A DNA stretch of 64,000 nt from positions 3,281 to 67,280 of the forward strand of contig DASZZM010000050.1 of assembly GCA_035544895.1 (NCBI GenBank), written 5' to 3'. This DNA comes from JASLEW01 sp035544895 (GTDB lineage Bacteria; Acidobacteriota; Thermoanaerobaculia; Multivoradales; UBA5704). A model generated the notes under the pieces. It was not told where the DNA came from, ran no database searches, and saw only the letters and a list, made by a program, of their open reading frames with translations. Shown here one piece after another: positions 63,754 through 64,000 of this stretch (position 1 is its first letter; each line of letters opens with the position of its first letter). A program made the position numbers and the translations under genes.

Positions 63754-64000
63754 TACTACTGTGTCATAAAATCACCCTGTCTCGAGGTGACCACACCACG
63801 GACAGTGCGGGAGGCAAACCACGAGAGTCCGTGCCTGGCGCCATCTCAAAGTCGCAATTGAAGCAGGGTTGTGGCGCTCAGGTCGCCGGCGATCCCCGAG
63901 GGCGGAAATCTTTGGGTAGGCGAGCCGGACGGAGGAAGGCAAGAGGCGCTGGGGGGGAAAGCCGAGCTCGCTCGGCCGCCAGGAATGCGTAGGCGGCGAT
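63754..64000. other. Right edge of window, no assigned gene
   Basis: After the Uma2 stop a TAGTACTACTGTGTCATAAA segment is followed by about 230 bp without a gene I can identify. Frames run off the edge but show no known motif. The start of a mobile element is possible but cannot be shown. Confidence 0.3.

Noticed and set aside
63754..64000. Start of a mobile element at the right edge
   Set aside because: No transposase motif can be read before the window ends.

Overview
This is a very GC-rich, densely coded bacterial chromosome segment. Its best taxonomic clues are two MacB-like 'ADOP' permeases (one in a PadR operon), two giant sortilin/VPS10-type beta-propeller proteins and a TolB-like propeller. 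That combination is typical of Acidobacteriota (perhaps Thermoanaerobaculia), which I infer with moderate confidence; no rRNA or tRNA gene was seen. About 50 protein genes are called, plus several broken ones.

Layout. 1-9.2 kb: acyl-CoA and lactate metabolism (3' end of an ADP-forming acyl-CoA synthetase, lutABC, a GNAT/CoA-ligase-like protein, prpE). 9.3-17.9 kb: an AAA ATPase, a padR-ADOP-DJ-1/YHS operon, a small lipoprotein unit and a histidine kinase/NtrC pair. 18-29 kb: a topoisomerase IB fragment, a DUF892 protein, an M16 protease pair, an amidase, and a regulator-guaA operon flanked by two CpxP/Spy-like proteins. 29-33 kb: an aspartokinase/diaminopimelate decarboxylase fusion and mazEF. 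33-38 kb: VPS10-like and TolB-like propellers and a small secreted peptide coupled to an unknown gene. 38-40.5 kb: a phage-type exonuclease/RecT-like pair. 40.6-43.1 kb: a bufferin-type RiPP metallophore locus (bufA-bufB-bufC). 43-49 kb: a membrane glycosyltransferase with TPRs, leucine dehydrogenase and a second ADOP permease. 49-50.8 kb: an accessory patch with lower GC, an IS remnant and small membrane proteins. 50.8-64 kb: an amidohydrolase, a TMEM175 channel, a SIR2-STAND-TPR defence-type protein, a DAO oxidoreductase, an SDR, a second VPS10-like protein and a Uma2 nuclease.

Gene organisation. Genes are joined by 4-nt ATGA/GTGA overlaps at the kinase/regulator, M16, regulator/guaA, bufBC and peptide/unknown pairs. 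Several genes (lutA, the AAA ATPase, the guaA regulator, mazE, uma2) have a -10-like hexamer 6-7 nt before the start codon, which predicts leaderless mRNAs. A GC-rich interspersed repeat, beginning with TAGAACGAAACTC and carrying a 65-bp core that is almost identical in three places, sits between genes and abuts two truncated genes.

Most notable: (1) a ribbon-helix-helix/SorC fusion regulator co-translated with guaA behind a promoter that carries twin ATGCGCAT palindromes; (2) the Tat-signal bufferin locus; (3) the SIR2-STAND-TPR protein; (4) the repeat family; (5) a duplicated promoter shared by prpE and the acetyltransferase-like gene that could control PrpE by lysine acylation. All functional statements rest on reading motifs by eye; no database search was possible.
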